From the NCBI GenBank assembly GCA_937951875.1, contig CALGAN010000049.1, positions 1-6,448 of the forward strand: a stretch of DNA of 6,448 nt, read 5' to 3'. Position numbers and translations under genes: made by a program. Below, piece by piece: positions 4,826 through 6,448 of the stretch. This stretch comes from an uncultured Alkalilimnicola sp. Lineage in GTDB: Bacteria > Pseudomonadota > Gammaproteobacteria > Nitrococcales > AK92. The notes beneath the pieces were generated by a model. That model saw only the letters and a program-made list of their open reading frames with translations, made no database searches and was not told where the DNA came from. How positions within the stretch are numbered: the stretch's first letter is position 1; the number at the start of each line of letters is the position of its first letter.

Positions 4826-6439
4826 ATGACGGCCCTTCTATCCTTCGCCGGTGGTATCGGCCTGTTCCTGCTGGGAATGCGCCTGCTGACCGACGGCCTC
4901 AAGCTCGCCGCCGGCGACAGCCCGCGCCAACTGCTCGGCGACTGGATCTCCTCGCCGCTGCGCGGCCTGCTCGCCGGCGCGCTGCTCACCGCCGCCGCCC
5001 AATCCTCCAGCGCCGTGGTGTCCGCCACCCTGGGCTTCGTCAACGCCGGGCTGTTGTCGTTGACGCAGGCGATCGGCGTATTCCACGGGAGCAGCCTCGG
5101 CGCCACCGTCACCGGCTGGCTGGTGGCCGGCCTCGGCTTCAACCTGCAACTCGAACCGCTGGCCCTGCCCGCCATCGCCATCGGCGCGCTGCTGCGCATC
5201 AACGGCAGCGCCACGCGCCGCGCCCTGGTGGGCGACCTGCTCACCGGACTGGGCGTGTTCCTGCTCGGCATCGAAGTGCTGAAGACCACCTTCGCCGAGG
5301 GCGACGCCGCGGCGGTGGCCGCCTCGTTCGACATCAACAACTGGGGCGCGCTGCTCGGCCTGCTGGTGCTGGGCGCCGTGCTCAGCGCCGTGCTGCAATC
5401 CACCTGCGCGGCGCTGGCGGCGGTGCTGGCCGCGGTGGCCGGCGGCATGATCCCGCTCGCCGCCGGCGCGGCGCTGATCATCGGCGCCAACGTCGGCGCC
5501 GCCTCCACCGCGCTGCTGGCGGCGATCGGCGCCACCGCCGCCGCCAAGCGCGCGGCGACGGCGTACATCGTCTGCACGGTCGTCGCTGGCCTGCTCGCGT
5601 TCGCGCTACTGCCGGCGTTGCTACCGGTACTGCGCCTGGTCGGCGAAACCCTGAATCTGAGCGGTCAGCCGGCCCTGCTGCTGGCCCTGTTCCACACCCT
5701 GATCAATCTGATCGGCCTGGCGGCGCTGTATCCGTTCACCTGGCGGCTGGCCCGCTTCCTGGAAGCGCGCTTCCGCGCCGCCGCCGAGGACGAGTCCCGG
5801 CCGCAGCACCTGGATCACAACGCCGCCGCCACCCCGGTTGCCGCCCTGCAGGCGCTGCGGCTGGAGCTGGCGCGGATCGGCCGCATCGCCCACCGCGCGG
5901 TTCAGGGCGTGCTGGCCGAGCCGAACCGCGACGCCGACCATCTGGCGCGCGACCAGCAGACGGTGGAAGCGCTCACCCACGCCATGGCCGACTTCGTCGC
6001 CAAGCTACAGCGGCGGGCGGCGATTCCGCCGCACGTGGCCGAGGCCTTGCCGCAGGTGCTGCGCATCAGCCAGTGCTACGACGACATGACCCGGCGTGCG
6101 CTGGAGGTCGCCAACCTGCGCGCCGCGTTGCCGCCGCCGGTATCCGATCCGGCCCTGGCCGAGTCGCTGGCGCAGCTGCGCAGCACCGCCGAGCGCCTGC
6201 TGCGCAGCACCAACCCGGAGGGCGACAGCTTCCACCCCGGCTACTACGAGCCGCTGTTGCAACAGGCCCAGACGGAATACCAGTCGCTGAAGGATCTGCT
6301 GCTGCGCACCGGCAGCCAGGGCGGACTGCCGGTCGAGCACATGGCAGCGCGCCTGGATCAGCTCGGCTGCCTGCACCGAGCGCTGGAGCAGGCGGTGAAG
6401 GCGGCGCGGCGGGTGCAGGCGCTCACCGCCGCGCAGTGA
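4826..6439 (+). CDS. Na/Pi cotransporter family protein with PhoU-like C-terminal domain
   Basis: This 537-residue inner-membrane protein belongs to the Na+/phosphate cotransporter family (PF02690 type, as in NptA and YjbB). The N-terminal 310 residues are hydrophobic and hold two inverted-repeat-like halves. The first has QSSSA (59-63) and GSSLGATVTG (88-97). The second has QSTCA (191-195) and GANVGAASTA (220-229), followed by LLAAIGATAAAKRAA. Residues from about 330 onward are soluble and helical with heptad-like spacing, matching the PhoU-like tail of this subfamily. The family moves phosphate with sodium; YjbB of E. coli promotes phosphate export, so direction cannot be assigned here. The ATG at 4826 was preferred because GGAAG (4813-4817) lies eight bases upstream; a TTG at 4811 would add five residues but overlaps this SD. 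It probably forms its own transcription unit. Confidence 0.88.
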   Translation: MTALLSFAGGIGLFLLGMRLLTDGLKLAAGDSPRQLLGDWISSPLRGLLAGALLTAAAQSSSAVVSATLGFVNAGLLSLTQAIGVFHGSSLGATVTGWLVAGLGFNLQLEPLALPAIAIGALLRINGSATRRALVGDLLTGLGVFLLGIEVLKTTFAEGDAAAVAASFDINNWGALLGLLVLGAVLSAVLQSTCAALAAVLAAVAGGMIPLAAGAALIIGANVGAASTALLAAIGATAAAKRAATAYIVCTVVAGLLAFALLPALLPVLRLVGETLNLSGQPALLLALFHTLINLIGLAALYPFTWRLARFLEARFRAAAEDESRPQHLDHNAAATPVAALQALRLELARIGRIAHRAVQGVLAEPNRDADHLARDQQTVEALTHAMADFVAKLQRRAAIPPHVAEALPQVLRISQCYDDMTRRALEVANLRAALPPPVSDPALAESLAQLRSTAERLLRSTNPEGDSFHPGYYEPLLQQAQTEYQSLKDLLLRTGSQGGLPVEHMAARLDQLGCLHRALEQAVKAARRVQALTAAQ

Positions 6440-6448
6440 CCGCGTAGC

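Noticed and set aside
4735..5577. 280-residue minus-strand open frame rich in Ala, Ser and Pro
   Set aside because: It is antisense to the membrane domain of the Na/Pi-type transporter. Its composition follows from the reverse complement of Ala/Gly/Leu codons.

Overview
This window reads as ordinary chromosomal DNA from a high-GC proteobacterium, most likely a gammaproteobacterium. The basis is the strong resemblance of the sulfate-transport proteins to the enterobacterial Cys/Sbp family and the sigma70-style promoter boxes. The genus cannot be fixed from the sequence alone. No mobile element, CRISPR array, rRNA or tRNA was seen.

Layout from left to right. Positions 1-142 hold a bidirectionally useful control region: a canonical intrinsic terminator for cysA on the minus strand. 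Overlapping it is a good sigma70 promoter, also on the minus strand, pointing out of the left edge. cysA (ATPase) occupies 143-1225 on the minus strand. A 230 bp divergent intergenic region (1226-1455) carries a candidate promoter for the plus-strand genes and AT-rich dyads that could be CysB-type sites. The plus strand then carries the periplasmic binding protein gene (1456-2463), a strong hairpin with a T-rich tail (2495-2529), and the permease genes cysT (2542-3390) and cysW (3390-4235), which overlap by one base. After 47 bp comes a small gene of the T4 endonuclease V-like pyrimidine dimer glycosylase family (4283-4711), followed by a hairpin. A probable separate unit then encodes a Na+/phosphate cotransporter-family protein with a PhoU-like C-terminal domain (4826-6439).

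Functionally, four genes make a complete sulfate/thiosulfate ABC importer: binding protein, two permeases and ATPase. The ATPase is transcribed away from the other three instead of ending the operon as in E. coli. The binding protein mixes signatures of E. coli CysP and Sbp, so its preferred ligand is open. The repair glycosylase may be cotranscribed with the permeases. The Na/Pi-type transporter appears to be an independent neighbour concerned with phosphate.

I found no convincing undescribed system. The points worth a second look are small-scale: a terminator/promoter overlap at the left edge, an intra-operon hairpin, the mosaic binding protein, the N-terminus of the glycosylase, and altered signature motifs in the Na/Pi-type transporter.
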